Shown piece by piece: positions 15,238 through 22,076 of a DNA stretch of 22,248 bases (position 1 is the stretch's first letter; every line of letters begins with the position of its first letter). The translations under genes and the position numbers were made by a program. The notes beneath the pieces were generated by a model. That model had not been told where the DNA came from. It made no database searches and saw nothing but the letters and a program-made list of their open reading frames with translations. The DNA is taken from IMG/VR virus record IMGVR_UViG_3300020473_000135, positions 1 to 22,248 of that record. One strand, given 5' to 3'. The stretch comes from a virus.

Positions 15238-15971
15238 AAATTTGTATAGCAGTACCAAGCAGAGGGAGAGCGAGAACCTTATGGAAAGGTAAGGATGTAA
15301 GTTTACCTGAACGTTTATGCAGAACTGCATTTAATACTGCCAAAGATCCTGACAATGTTATTGTAAAATATTACATTAACGATGACGACGAAAGTTTAGA
15401 ACAATACAATATAGAGTTCGAACCTTTGTTAAAAAAATATCAAAATAATTTAATTGTTGAAACAGGACCTGATCAAAGCACTGTGCAAAGTTGGAACAAA
15501 ATTTGTGCAGATGTAGATGCCGACCTTTCTATGATTGCAGGAGACGAAATACAATTTATAACACAAGGCTGGGACGAGAGAATGAGAGATACCAGAAGAG
15601 AACATAAGCATGGTGTATATGCAATGAACTTTTGGTTTGACAAATTAAAATATAGCGAAGATTTTAGATATGGTGGTAGCCAACCTGTTGTAACCAGAGA
15701 ATGGTACAAAGCATTAGGGTGGCACTATCCTCCATATTTTTGGCATTGGTACGTAGACACATACACTATGAAACTAGCAATCAAATCAGGCACTTTAGAA
15801 TACAGAGACGATATAGATATTCTACAAAAGAAAATAATGGACGATACTGCCATGAGAAGTAGAACAAACAAAATTAAAGAAAGAGACAAATGGGTGTACG
15901 AGATATTAGTTAATACTACAATGAATGATGACATTGCCAGAATAAAAAAAGCGATCAATGGGACAAAGTAG
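15234..15971 (+). CDS. GT2-like (GT-A fold) glycosyltransferase
   Basis: This is a 245-aa protein. The N-terminus KICIAVPSRGRART is the first strand and loop of a GT-A fold. YYINDDDESLEQY follows as the second acidic turn, and MIAGDEIQF near residue 104 is the metal-binding Asp/Glu position. GWHYPPYFWHWYVDTYTM has the aromatic and acidic residues seen in the acceptor part of GT2 enzymes. It probably transfers a sugar from an NDP donor, perhaps the product of the nucleotidyltransferase gene three genes upstream. No membrane segments are present. It overlaps deoD by 4 bp and the methyltransferase gene by 14 bp. Confidence 0.65.
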   Translation: MKICIAVPSRGRARTLWKGKDVSLPERLCRTAFNTAKDPDNVIVKYYINDDDESLEQYNIEFEPLLKKYQNNLIVETGPDQSTVQSWNKICADVDADLSMIAGDEIQFITQGWDERMRDTRREHKHGVYAMNFWFDKLKYSEDFRYGGSQPVVTREWYKALGWHYPPYFWHWYVDTYTMKLAIKSGTLEYRDDIDILQKKIMDDTAMRSRTNKIKERDKWVYEILVNTTMNDDIARIKKAINGTK

Positions 15972-16656
15972 GCGTATAAAATCTAAGGGTGAGATCAAAG
16001 ATATTCTTTTCAAGGAAGTTAACGAATCAAATAAAAAATTGCTAGAAAAAATTATAGACTTGGATCCAATTACACTTGGAGAAAACAAAATTGATTTGTT
16101 AGGCACAAGAAAAAAATGGCAACAAGACGTAATTGAATTTGTAACTCTTAACGATATGTGGTTGGAATTTGGAGTGAGAGAAGGACAAACTATAAATTGG
16201 CTGTTAGAAAAAATGCCATTGCAAGTAATACATGGCTTTGATAGTTGGGAAGGTCTTCCGGAAGAATGGAACACAGGTGCACAGGTTTGGAAAAAAGGTG
16301 AGATGAACGTTCCTATGCCAAAGTTTACTGAAAACGTAATTTTACATAAGGGTTGGTTTCAAGACACAATAGATCCATGGAAAGCAGAATACAAAAATAA
16401 TATTGCATACCTGCACATAGATAGTGACCTATATAGTTCTGCCAAAACTGTGTTGACAAAACTCAATGATAGAATTGTTCCCGGTACACTTATTGTATTT
16501 GACGAACTTATTAATTTTAGACTTATGCAAAAAATGAATACTTGGACACAGCACGAATGGAAAGCATTAACCGAATGGCGAAGTGAATATAATAGAGAAG
16601 TGACTCCTGTTGCTAGGTCTTCAATGAATCAAGTTGCTTTACGTGTTATTTCTTAG
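15958..16656 (+). CDS. TylF/MycF-like SAM-dependent O-methyltransferase
   Basis: This is a 232-aa protein. MWLEFGVREGQTINWL (about 67-82) is motif I of the TylF (macrocin O-methyltransferase) family, HGFDSWEGLPEEW is its characteristic second block, and YLHIDSDLYSSAKTVL with VPGTLIVFDEL supplies the metal-binding Asp residues. The family methylates sugar hydroxyls, which agrees with a position directly after a glycosyltransferase gene. It closes the coupled cassette begun at 13205. Its 3' end overlaps the convergent SGNH gene by 11 bp. Confidence 0.8.
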   Translation: MGQSRRIKSKGEIKDILFKEVNESNKKLLEKIIDLDPITLGENKIDLLGTRKKWQQDVIEFVTLNDMWLEFGVREGQTINWLLEKMPLQVIHGFDSWEGLPEEWNTGAQVWKKGEMNVPMPKFTENVILHKGWFQDTIDPWKAEYKNNIAYLHIDSDLYSSAKTVLTKLNDRIVPGTLIVFDELINFRLMQKMNTWTQHEWKALTEWRSEYNREVTPVARSSMNQVALRVIS

Positions 16657-17437
16657 ATAACAAATTATTTTCTTTCACAAAGTTACACAATCGTTGACCC
16701 CAATGATGATGTCCTGTTTGATTAGGATGTCCGTCATTTGCTGACTTTACATAACCGGTCATTGCACAATATTCAAAATGACTTTGCACATAATCTTTGT
16801 TAGCAACTTGTACTTTGTGTTCTACACTTGATCTATTCTCTTGTTGCATTTTTATATTTTCTTGTACAAACTCACTACTATCAAAGTTGTAAAAATGTTT
16901 TTTATCAATAGCATCATACCATAATTTTAAATCGGGTCTTTCTTTGCCATTGACTGATTTCGTAGGAGTATCGTTTGTTAAAGCATGATACATTACATAA
17001 GGAATACCATGTAATTTGAAAAAGTTTTGTAAAGTTAAAATATGTTGGTATAGTCTTACTGCTCCATTAAGTTCATGATCAATATCCTTATCACGTGCTA
17101 ACCATTCATGTTGCCATACCGACCAGGTTGCCCATTGATAAGAAAATTTAAGGAGTTCGCCTTTTATGCCACCTTTCTTTTCCTTCGGTGTAACAAAGCC
17201 AGATACATAATCCCATCTATGAGTACTACTCCACCCTATACTTACAAATGTGTCTTTCATTCTTTCAGGATTTGCTAGGAACCAATTAATTGTTGAGTTA
17301 ACGATTCTGTCATTCCCTCTGCCACCTTTTGCTAAATTAATTGTTTCTTCTAATCCAAGCAGTTTTCCCAAATGCTGATGACAACTGTTAAAAACTTTTT
17401 TAGTACTAAAACTGCAACCGTTACTTAGATGTTTCAT
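16646..17437 (-). CDS. SGNH/GDSL-like hydrolase or acyltransferase
   Basis: I place the start at the ATG at 17437 (MKHLSNGCSFS) because AAAGG lies 6 nt upstream and it overlaps the preceding gene by only 17 bp; an in-frame ATG at 17509 would overlap by 89 bp. This gives 263 aa. Block I is NGCSFS with the candidate Ser nucleophile (Ser9), GGRGND near 37-42 is block II, and NDGHPNQTGHHHW near the end holds the Asp-His pair of block V. SGNH proteins in sugar loci remove or add O-acyl groups; a tail-linked esterase is the alternative. It lies behind the GT-B-like gene in a leftward pair. Confidence 0.7.
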   Translation of the reverse strand: MKHLSNGCSFSTKKVFNSCHQHLGKLLGLEETINLAKGGRGNDRIVNSTINWFLANPERMKDTFVSIGWSSTHRWDYVSGFVTPKEKKGGIKGELLKFSYQWATWSVWQHEWLARDKDIDHELNGAVRLYQHILTLQNFFKLHGIPYVMYHALTNDTPTKSVNGKERPDLKLWYDAIDKKHFYNFDSSEFVQENIKMQQENRSSVEHKVQVANKDYVQSHFEYCAMTGYVKSANDGHPNQTGHHHWGQRLCNFVKENNLLSKK

Positions 17438-18347
17438 TAATTGCCTTTCTAATATGTTTCCAGCATTCGCCGTTTTCAAATTCTTCAGTATTCCATTGAC
17501 ACATGGCAATTTTTTTCATCCATGCTGTCCTATCACCCCTGTATGGATTTTCAACTTCTGATAATTTTTTAGAACTAACTTCGTACACCATGCTACCAGA
17601 ATCACAAGCAATATTAGGTGTGCCCGAAAGTACAGCATCAATTCCTGTGCCACTGGTGTATGTTACTGTGCACCATGCTTTTGCTATATCGTTTTGTATT
17701 GGTTCATATTCTCCTGTATTAAGATTAGTACCTTTCCAGATAACATCTTTAAGTTCAGCACACTCTTCTTCTAATGCTTTGTGATTTAATTTTTTTCTAT
17801 ATAAAGGGTGCGGTCTAACTATAATCTTTCTGTCAGTATGTTGTCTCAGTTCTTTTATAGTATCACGTGTCCAATCAAATATATCTAATCCACGTAAACT
17901 TGCATCACCAACTTTTTGCATACACAGTACAATATGATCTCCATTATCTTTCCATTTTTGATTTACATCATACTTGTTTCGTTCAAATACTTTTTGATAT
18001 CGTGTGGGATCTACGTAGTCAAATCCCCAATCTGCATCATCCCATAGGAATCCGTTAACCCCCACTCTAAATTCATCATGCTCATGAGTTGTAATAGATC
18101 TACCTATTAGTTGTGTCTCTAATTGCACATAAGGAATTCCGCTGTTTATTATTACACCCTTGCCTCTGTGTTGAGGACGTTTACGATGTATCTTATAACT
18201 TCCAAATATTACTGCGGCATCATAGTCTATGGGTTGATAACTTTTTCTTTGCACAACTTCATCGTTGGTAATGCCTTGTGCAAATGCTTGTAATTTCTTA
18301 AGGTAATATCCTGTGTTTGCTGAATCTGTGATTATGGCAACTTTCAT
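17421..18347 (-). CDS. GT-B/capsule-polysaccharide-type glycosyltransferase (KpsS/Kdo-transferase-like)
   Basis: This is a 308-aa protein. The N-terminus MKVAIITDSANTGYY is a Rossmann-like strand and loop. RPHP at 178-181 and TYTSGTGIDAVLSGTP at 229-244 are the paired motifs of capsule-polysaccharide synthesis proteins and related GT-B transferases, where the latter loop binds the sugar-nucleotide donor. It probably adds a sugar to a host or phage glycan; donor and acceptor are unknown. It leads the leftward pair with the SGNH gene. A TAAATA motif ends 5 nt before its ATG, and no Shine-Dalgarno is visible, so a leaderless message is possible. Confidence 0.65.
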   Translation of the reverse strand: MKVAIITDSANTGYYLKKLQAFAQGITNDEVVQRKSYQPIDYDAAVIFGSYKIHRKRPQHRGKGVIINSGIPYVQLETQLIGRSITTHEHDEFRVGVNGFLWDDADWGFDYVDPTRYQKVFERNKYDVNQKWKDNGDHIVLCMQKVGDASLRGLDIFDWTRDTIKELRQHTDRKIIVRPHPLYRKKLNHKALEEECAELKDVIWKGTNLNTGEYEPIQNDIAKAWCTVTYTSGTGIDAVLSGTPNIACDSGSMVYEVSSKKLSEVENPYRGDRTAWMKKIAMCQWNTEEFENGECWKHIRKAINETSK

Positions 18348-18352
18348 GCACG

Positions 18353-18360
18353 TATTTAAA
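18353..18360 (-). promoter_or_regulatory. Late-promoter-like TTTAAATA, 5 nt before ATG (minus strand)
   Basis: Read leftward, TTTAAATA ends at 18353 and the ATG begins at 18347. With T4 late geometry, transcription would start exactly at the A of the start codon. Confidence 0.5.
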
Positions 18361-18469
18361 TCGAGCGGAGCGAATGCGTTTTTTTACCAAATGCGTAAAT
18401 TAAGAAAAAAGCGAAGCGTAAATTTGCGTAAGACGACCTATCCTTTGAAAAGTCGGTCGCCAGTTTACT

Positions 18470-18477
18470 TGTAAATA
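18470..18477 (+). promoter_or_regulatory. Late-promoter-like TGTAAATA, 6 nt before ATG 18484
   Basis: TAAATA ends at 18477 and six bases separate it from the ATG of the radical SAM gene, the same spacing as at 7504-7518. Predicted transcription start is 18483. Confidence 0.5.
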
Positions 18478-18483
18478 CTTTAT

Positions 18484-19542
18484 ATGATTAACAAGCGACT
18501 GTTTAAACAATACGGTATAGACATCGAAAAAAACCTTAAACTAGAGGTCAGGTGTCCTAGGCCCTACGACACAGTTTTGATCGACAAGAACGGCAGTGTG
18601 TATGCCTGTGAATGCCAATCGTGGTTGCCACAGTCTATAGGAAACCTGCAGGTAAAATCCCTAGAGGATATGTTCGCAGGAGCAATGGCAGGTGAACTGC
18701 GAGACAGCATGGCCGACGGAACATACAGGTATTGCAACAACAAGCAGTGTGCATACCTTAAGGACACAGAGATATTGAAGAGGCGTAGTGCCTGGAACAG
18801 GGCACCGCAGGTGTTGATCAGGCACATCAGGCTGGCCATGGACGAGAGTTGCAACCTCAAATGTCCAAGTTGCAGGACCGATCAAATATTGCACACATCG
18901 GGATCTCAGTTCGAGATGCGTAAAGGATTGGTCAAAAAAGTATTGGAGTACATCAAGCACAGGATCAAGATGCCAAACAGTCTGCGTGTACACATAGGAT
19001 CCGATGGTGATCCTTTCGCGAGTTTGATATACAGGTATTTCATGAAGGAGATGGCCGCATATGACTCCGACTACCTGGAATATACAATGCAGACAAATGG
19101 ATTATTGGTCAAACAGTTGAGCAACAGGGTTCCTCACATATTCAAAAGAATGAGCATATTGGCTGTCAGCATAGACGGAGCAACAAAAGAAACATACGAA
19201 AAACTGAGACTGGGTGGCACCTGGGAGAAGATAAACGAGAACCTACGCCACATACAGGAACTGGCACATCACTATGACTTTGTGTTCCAGATGCACATGG
19301 TTGTACAGGCAGACAACTGGCGTGAGATGCCTGCGATGGCGGCACTGGCTAGAAGTGTTGACGCGGAAGTTCAATTCAATCCAATAGAGGATTGGCAAAC
19401 TTTTGATAACTTCGAAGAGAAGAGATGCCCGGAGGAACTGGACGAATTCAAATCAGTGTGTGATGAGGTTGCGAGGCAGGATCATGTGTATGCTTGGTTC
19501 AAAACAAACACAGTGTACAGAGAGTTTGTTCAACCCGACTAA
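18484..19542 (+). CDS. Radical SAM enzyme with N-terminal SPASM-like cysteine region
   Basis: This is a 352-aa protein. CNLKCPSC at 123-130 is the CX3CX2C motif that holds the SAM-binding 4Fe-4S cluster, and the beta/alpha strands that follow (RVHIGSDGDPF, YTMQTNGLL, ILAVSIDGATKETYEKLR) fit the radical SAM barrel. Residues 24-92 contain Cys24, Cys42, Cys44, Cys84 and Cys89 around GSVYACECQSW and IGNLQVKSLEDMF, the wording of a SPASM auxiliary-cluster domain. SPASM domains normally follow the barrel; here the region precedes it. The substrate is unknown (peptide or sugar modification are options). The gene is visibly GC-richer than its surroundings, suggesting recent transfer. It overlaps the next, convergent gene by 4 bp. 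Confidence 0.85.
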   Translation: MINKRLFKQYGIDIEKNLKLEVRCPRPYDTVLIDKNGSVYACECQSWLPQSIGNLQVKSLEDMFAGAMAGELRDSMADGTYRYCNNKQCAYLKDTEILKRRSAWNRAPQVLIRHIRLAMDESCNLKCPSCRTDQILHTSGSQFEMRKGLVKKVLEYIKHRIKMPNSLRVHIGSDGDPFASLIYRYFMKEMAAYDSDYLEYTMQTNGLLVKQLSNRVPHIFKRMSILAVSIDGATKETYEKLRLGGTWEKINENLRHIQELAHHYDFVFQMHMVVQADNWREMPAMAALARSVDAEVQFNPIEDWQTFDNFEEKRCPEELDEFKSVCDEVARQDHVYAWFKTNTVYREFVQPD

Positions 19543-20231
19543 TTTATATTATTTCCAAATTTGTGTAAGAAATCTTCTGCGAAAGTCTTGTGATGTTTGG
19601 GTCCGTAGTGCAGTCCGTCCTTGGCCTTGTCTATTTCGGATATCCGCTCTCTGTCCTTTTTATTGCTCTTGATACGGCTCCATTTGGGATAGCAATTCTT
19701 TAGATTTGTTTTTGTCCAACAGTTTTTTGCGTCAGCCACATAGTCTTTTGGATCATCCTGTGCAAAACAATGCCATATTTTTGCGTTGTTGTACTTGGCA
19801 AATTTTTCCGACAGGAACAGATTGCGTTGGAAATTGTGCCAATCGGTTTCGCTTGTCTCGTATTTGTAGGTGTCTACGTCACCAAAATTTTCCCTACGTG
19901 TGACACTTGGCCACATGATCAATATCAGTTTTGGGAATAGGACTTCTTCTGTTCCTTGCAATATCCTTACCACTGTGTCGCCACTTGCGCCGGGTGTGCC
20001 GAGGTTCCACCACCTGATCCTATCCGTGTTGTGCTGACTTATATGATAGACCCAGTGCTGATCTTCCTCTAGACCAACCCCGAAAGTGTGAGAACAACCA
20101 AGCACGACTGCGTTCTTTTTGCCAGCAGGCAAAGGTGAGAATTCAGCACATCTATAGCCGTGGCTGTTGACTTTGTAACCTTCGATTTTTTGCTTTGGTA
20201 TTTCGTTGTCCGAGTAATTTCCAAATTGCAT
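19539..20231 (-). CDS. SGNH/GDSL-like hydrolase, second copy
   Basis: This is a 230-aa protein. VVLGCSHTFGVG (42-53) is block I of a phage-type SGNH family, with Ser47 as the likely nucleophile. NLGTPGASGDTVVR (76-89) is block II, MWPSVTR near 106-112 corresponds to block III, and DGLHYGPKHH near 205-214 holds the Asp and His of block V. It is unrelated at the motif level to the SGNH protein at 16646-17437 (GCSHTFG versus NGCSFS). It may act on O-acyl groups of a glycan or cell envelope. Like the radical SAM gene opposite, it is GC-richer than most of the window. A TAAATA motif lies 5 nt before the ATG. Confidence 0.75.
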   Translation of the reverse strand: MQFGNYSDNEIPKQKIEGYKVNSHGYRCAEFSPLPAGKKNAVVLGCSHTFGVGLEEDQHWVYHISQHNTDRIRWWNLGTPGASGDTVVRILQGTEEVLFPKLILIMWPSVTRRENFGDVDTYKYETSETDWHNFQRNLFLSEKFAKYNNAKIWHCFAQDDPKDYVADAKNCWTKTNLKNCYPKWSRIKSNKKDRERISEIDKAKDGLHYGPKHHKTFAEDFLHKFGNNIN

Positions 20232-20236
20232 ATGGA

Positions 20237-20244
20237 TATTTAAT
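20237..20244 (-). promoter_or_regulatory. Late-promoter-like ATTAAATA, 5 nt before ATG 20231 (minus strand)
   Basis: Read leftward, TAAATA ends at 20237 and the ATG begins at 20231. Predicted transcription start coincides with the A of the ATG. Confidence 0.5.
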
Positions 20245-20246
20245 TG

Positions 20247-20275
20247 TTGACATTTTATTCAAAAATAAATACAAT
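20247..20275 (+). promoter_or_regulatory. Sigma70-type promoter TTGACA-N17-TACAAT
   Basis: A perfect -35 box at 20247-20252, an ideal 17-bp spacer and TACAAT at 20270-20275 form the best host-type promoter in the window. Start is predicted near 20282, giving a leader of about 26 nt with AAGGA before the ATG at 20308. AATAAATA at 20264-20271, a late-type motif, overlaps the spacer and -10 box, so early and late use are both possible. Confidence 0.8.
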
Positions 20276-20307
20276 TTGGTATTGGCATAGAAACAAGGAC
20301 GTTAAAA

Positions 20308-21021
20308 ATGTACAAAACCGATCTCGACAAGAAATTACTCAGACACAATATAAAACCGTGGGCAGAGAGCCAAGTGAATACTTGGAAGATGTTCGACAAA
20401 CACAAAGACAAGCCAGGATATCACAAACACGGCAACGTATGGAAACACTTCGAAAAGCATGGCGTGACACGTGAAAGAATGGTTGATTGGGAAGTTCCCG
20501 AAGTTGTTGGAATAAGTTCAACTTTTGGTGTTCAGCCACAGGCACCGGACACACGACCGGAACTGAATCACATCAGAGAACTAAACATCTACTGCGACAA
20601 GGAGCCTCATGACCTAACTGTGACTAACGAAGTCATAACAAAACAAACACAAGACAGGCATCTAAATCGTGATGTGTACAATGCACTGATGGAGTTTATA
20701 GGTTGGGAAAAGATTAGATATTCTAGATTCTCACAACCGCCAGGCAAACTTACAAAGAGTCACGTGGATGTACACAGACAAATGAGCAATATGCACAATT
20801 CACATGACGACCCAATACTTTGTGGAGAGGTGCGTATAGGTGTTATCTTTTTGAACGACTGGGCATATGGTCAGGGATTTGGAATGGGAAACAGTGTTGC
20901 CCAACAATGGAAAGTTGGAGACTTCTATGAATGGCCATGGTTCTTTCCTCACCACACATTCAACAACTCAAATATGCAAAGAGATTCGTTGACTATAATT
21001 GGACGTAAGAGACTGAAGTAA
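20308..21021 (+). CDS. 2OG-Fe(II) dioxygenase-like protein
   Basis: This is a 237-aa protein. The C-terminal half looks like the double-stranded beta helix of 2-oxoglutarate/iron oxygenases: HVD at 152-154 as the HxD ligands, a strand with VRIGVIFLNDW, then WKVGDFYEWP and a distal His at 215-216 in FPHHTFNN, with Arg225 or Arg233 placed to bind 2-oxoglutarate. The N-terminal 60 residues are unusually rich in His, Lys and Trp. Such oxygenases are common in marine phages and may hydroxylate a protein, sugar or nucleotide; the substrate here is unknown. It has its own strong promoter and ribosome site (AAGGA) and is followed after 6 bp by the PP-loop-like gene. Confidence 0.65.
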   Translation: MYKTDLDKKLLRHNIKPWAESQVNTWKMFDKHKDKPGYHKHGNVWKHFEKHGVTRERMVDWEVPEVVGISSTFGVQPQAPDTRPELNHIRELNIYCDKEPHDLTVTNEVITKQTQDRHLNRDVYNALMEFIGWEKIRYSRFSQPPGKLTKSHVDVHRQMSNMHNSHDDPILCGEVRIGVIFLNDWAYGQGFGMGNSVAQQWKVGDFYEWPWFFPHHTFNNSNMQRDSLTIIGRKRLK

Positions 21022-21027
21022 TGTCCA

Positions 21028-22062
21028 ATGGATGCAACTAAACTCTACATAAGCAATTACACTTCCGTAGAAGGTGTCAGGAATAAAAATACTAATATCC
21101 TTTATCCAAGTATGCTAAATGCATTATTGGCAAATCAAAACATTAAAGACCTAGAAGTTTATTGGGATCCATGGCAGAACTGGAAACAAGGACGTGTTGT
21201 TGAAAGCATAGATCCTTTAGCAGATGAAAGGTTACAAGAATTACGTGATTCATACAAGTACATGGAACTTGCTTGGGGAGGTGGGTACGACTCTTCATAT
21301 ATCATAGAAGTTGCTATTCGAACAAACATACCATTTGATGCAATCACAATGTACGTGTTGGAATCTATTTCAAACACACATAAACAAAATCAAGAGTTCA
21401 TACAAAATAAAGATTTATTAGATCGTTACATCAAAAAATTTCCAAAAACAAAAATTAATTTTGTAGATTATCTTGAACTAGAAAAGTATGCAATACAGGA
21501 TAAGGATTTTGAACTTTGGTCAACGACTTATGGTATGTGGGATGACATATTACAATTATATGGTGACAAGATAGTAAAAGAACGAGAACAAGACAAATCT
21601 GTTTTTATTATAGGCACAGGTTACAAACAAGTGTGTTACAACAACGATCATAATATATGGAGCCTACTAGTAAACAGTTACGGACTAGCAGGTGCAACTG
21701 CCTGTAGTTTTACAGCAAACACAATGAGATTTTACGAAACTCCTTGCATGATGAATACCATTGCTCACAAACAAACCAAATACAAGAAGACTTTATCAAC
21801 GCAAGAAATACAAAAATTAATGTATCCCGACTTGAAAATATTTCATCTAGGAAAAGAAGATGATTCAAGTGATTGGTGGGAACATCCAAAATTTACTTGG
21901 TTTGTTGATAATGGAAAAATAAATCCTAGACTTACCGAATACAAAGAGTTCTTGAACGTAGTAAACGAAACGGTTGGTCCTGACAATTGGAAAACAAAAG
22001 GTGAGTTTCCTTTCATACGTTGGAAAGACTGTCCGTTGTTAATTGACTTTTACAAGGAATAA
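21028..22062 (+). CDS. PP-loop/asparagine-synthase-like ATP pyrophosphatase-fold protein
   Basis: This is a 344-aa protein. WGGGYDSSYIIEVAI (83-97) matches the PP-loop SGGxDSS that binds ATP in asparagine synthases, QueC and related enzymes, with Gly in place of the first Ser. The downstream strands (FDAITMYVLES, INFVDYLEL) fit the alpha-hydrolase fold. There is no N-terminal glutaminase domain (no Cys2), so it is not a full asparagine synthase. Such enzymes adenylate a carboxylate or amide before an amine is added; the substrate is unknown. It follows the oxygenase gene closely and probably shares its promoter. Confidence 0.65.
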   Translation: MDATKLYISNYTSVEGVRNKNTNILYPSMLNALLANQNIKDLEVYWDPWQNWKQGRVVESIDPLADERLQELRDSYKYMELAWGGGYDSSYIIEVAIRTNIPFDAITMYVLESISNTHKQNQEFIQNKDLLDRYIKKFPKTKINFVDYLELEKYAIQDKDFELWSTTYGMWDDILQLYGDKIVKEREQDKSVFIIGTGYKQVCYNNDHNIWSLLVNSYGLAGATACSFTANTMRFYETPCMMNTIAHKQTKYKKTLSTQEIQKLMYPDLKIFHLGKEDDSSDWWEHPKFTWFVDNGKINPRLTEYKEFLNVVNETVGPDNWKTKGEFPFIRWKDCPLLIDFYKE

Positions 22063-22070
22063 AGTATAAT
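22043..22070 (+). promoter_or_regulatory. Sigma70-type promoter TTGACT-N16-TATAAT before the TctA-like gene
   Basis: TTGACT at 22043-22048 and a perfect TATAAT at 22065-22070 are 16 bp apart, the same layout as at 1507-1534. The -35 box lies inside the end of the PP-loop-like gene. Transcription would start about 22077, at the ATG itself, so the message may be leaderless. Confidence 0.65.
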
Positions 22071-22076
22071 AATAGA

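Larger units (their letters stand above)
18348..18483. other. 136-bp divergent intergenic region with GCGTAA repeats
   Basis: This is the largest gene-free stretch in the window. GCGTAAATT occurs twice (18393-18401, 18416-18424) and GCGTAA a third time at 18426-18431, with related GCGAATGCG and GCGAAGCG strings near 18370 and 18411. TAAATA motifs lie at both ends next to the divergent start codons. An imperfect inverted pair CGACC/GGTCG lies between about 18434 and 18459. It could be a shared control region; no terminator is convincing. Confidence 0.5.
20221..20279. repeat. 8-bp inverted repeat flanking the divergent promoter region
   Basis: CCAAATTG at 20221-20228 and CAATTTGG at 20272-20279 are perfect inverted copies 43 bp apart. 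One arm lies in codons 2-4 of the SGNH gene, the other over the -10 box of the rightward promoter. It is a possible operator pair, though such a match can arise by chance in AT-rich DNA. Confidence 0.3.

Noticed and set aside
14894-15355. 153-codon minus-strand ORF opposite deoD
   Set aside because: deoD and the GT2-like gene are both well supported on the other strand; the antisense product is Leu- and Phe-rich with no motif.
17438-17509. N-terminal extension of the SGNH gene to 17509
   Set aside because: It overlaps the GT-B-like gene by 89 bp, while the ATG at 17437 has AAAGG 6 nt upstream and begins directly before the NGCSFS block.
18434-18459. Hairpin CGACC/GGTCG as a terminator
   Set aside because: The stem is only 5 bp with a 16-nt loop and no following T-run; the T-run at 18379-18385 is not next to a good stem.
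21028-22062. Complete asparagine synthase
   Set aside because: Only the PP-loop-like part is visible; there is no N-terminal Cys2 glutaminase domain.
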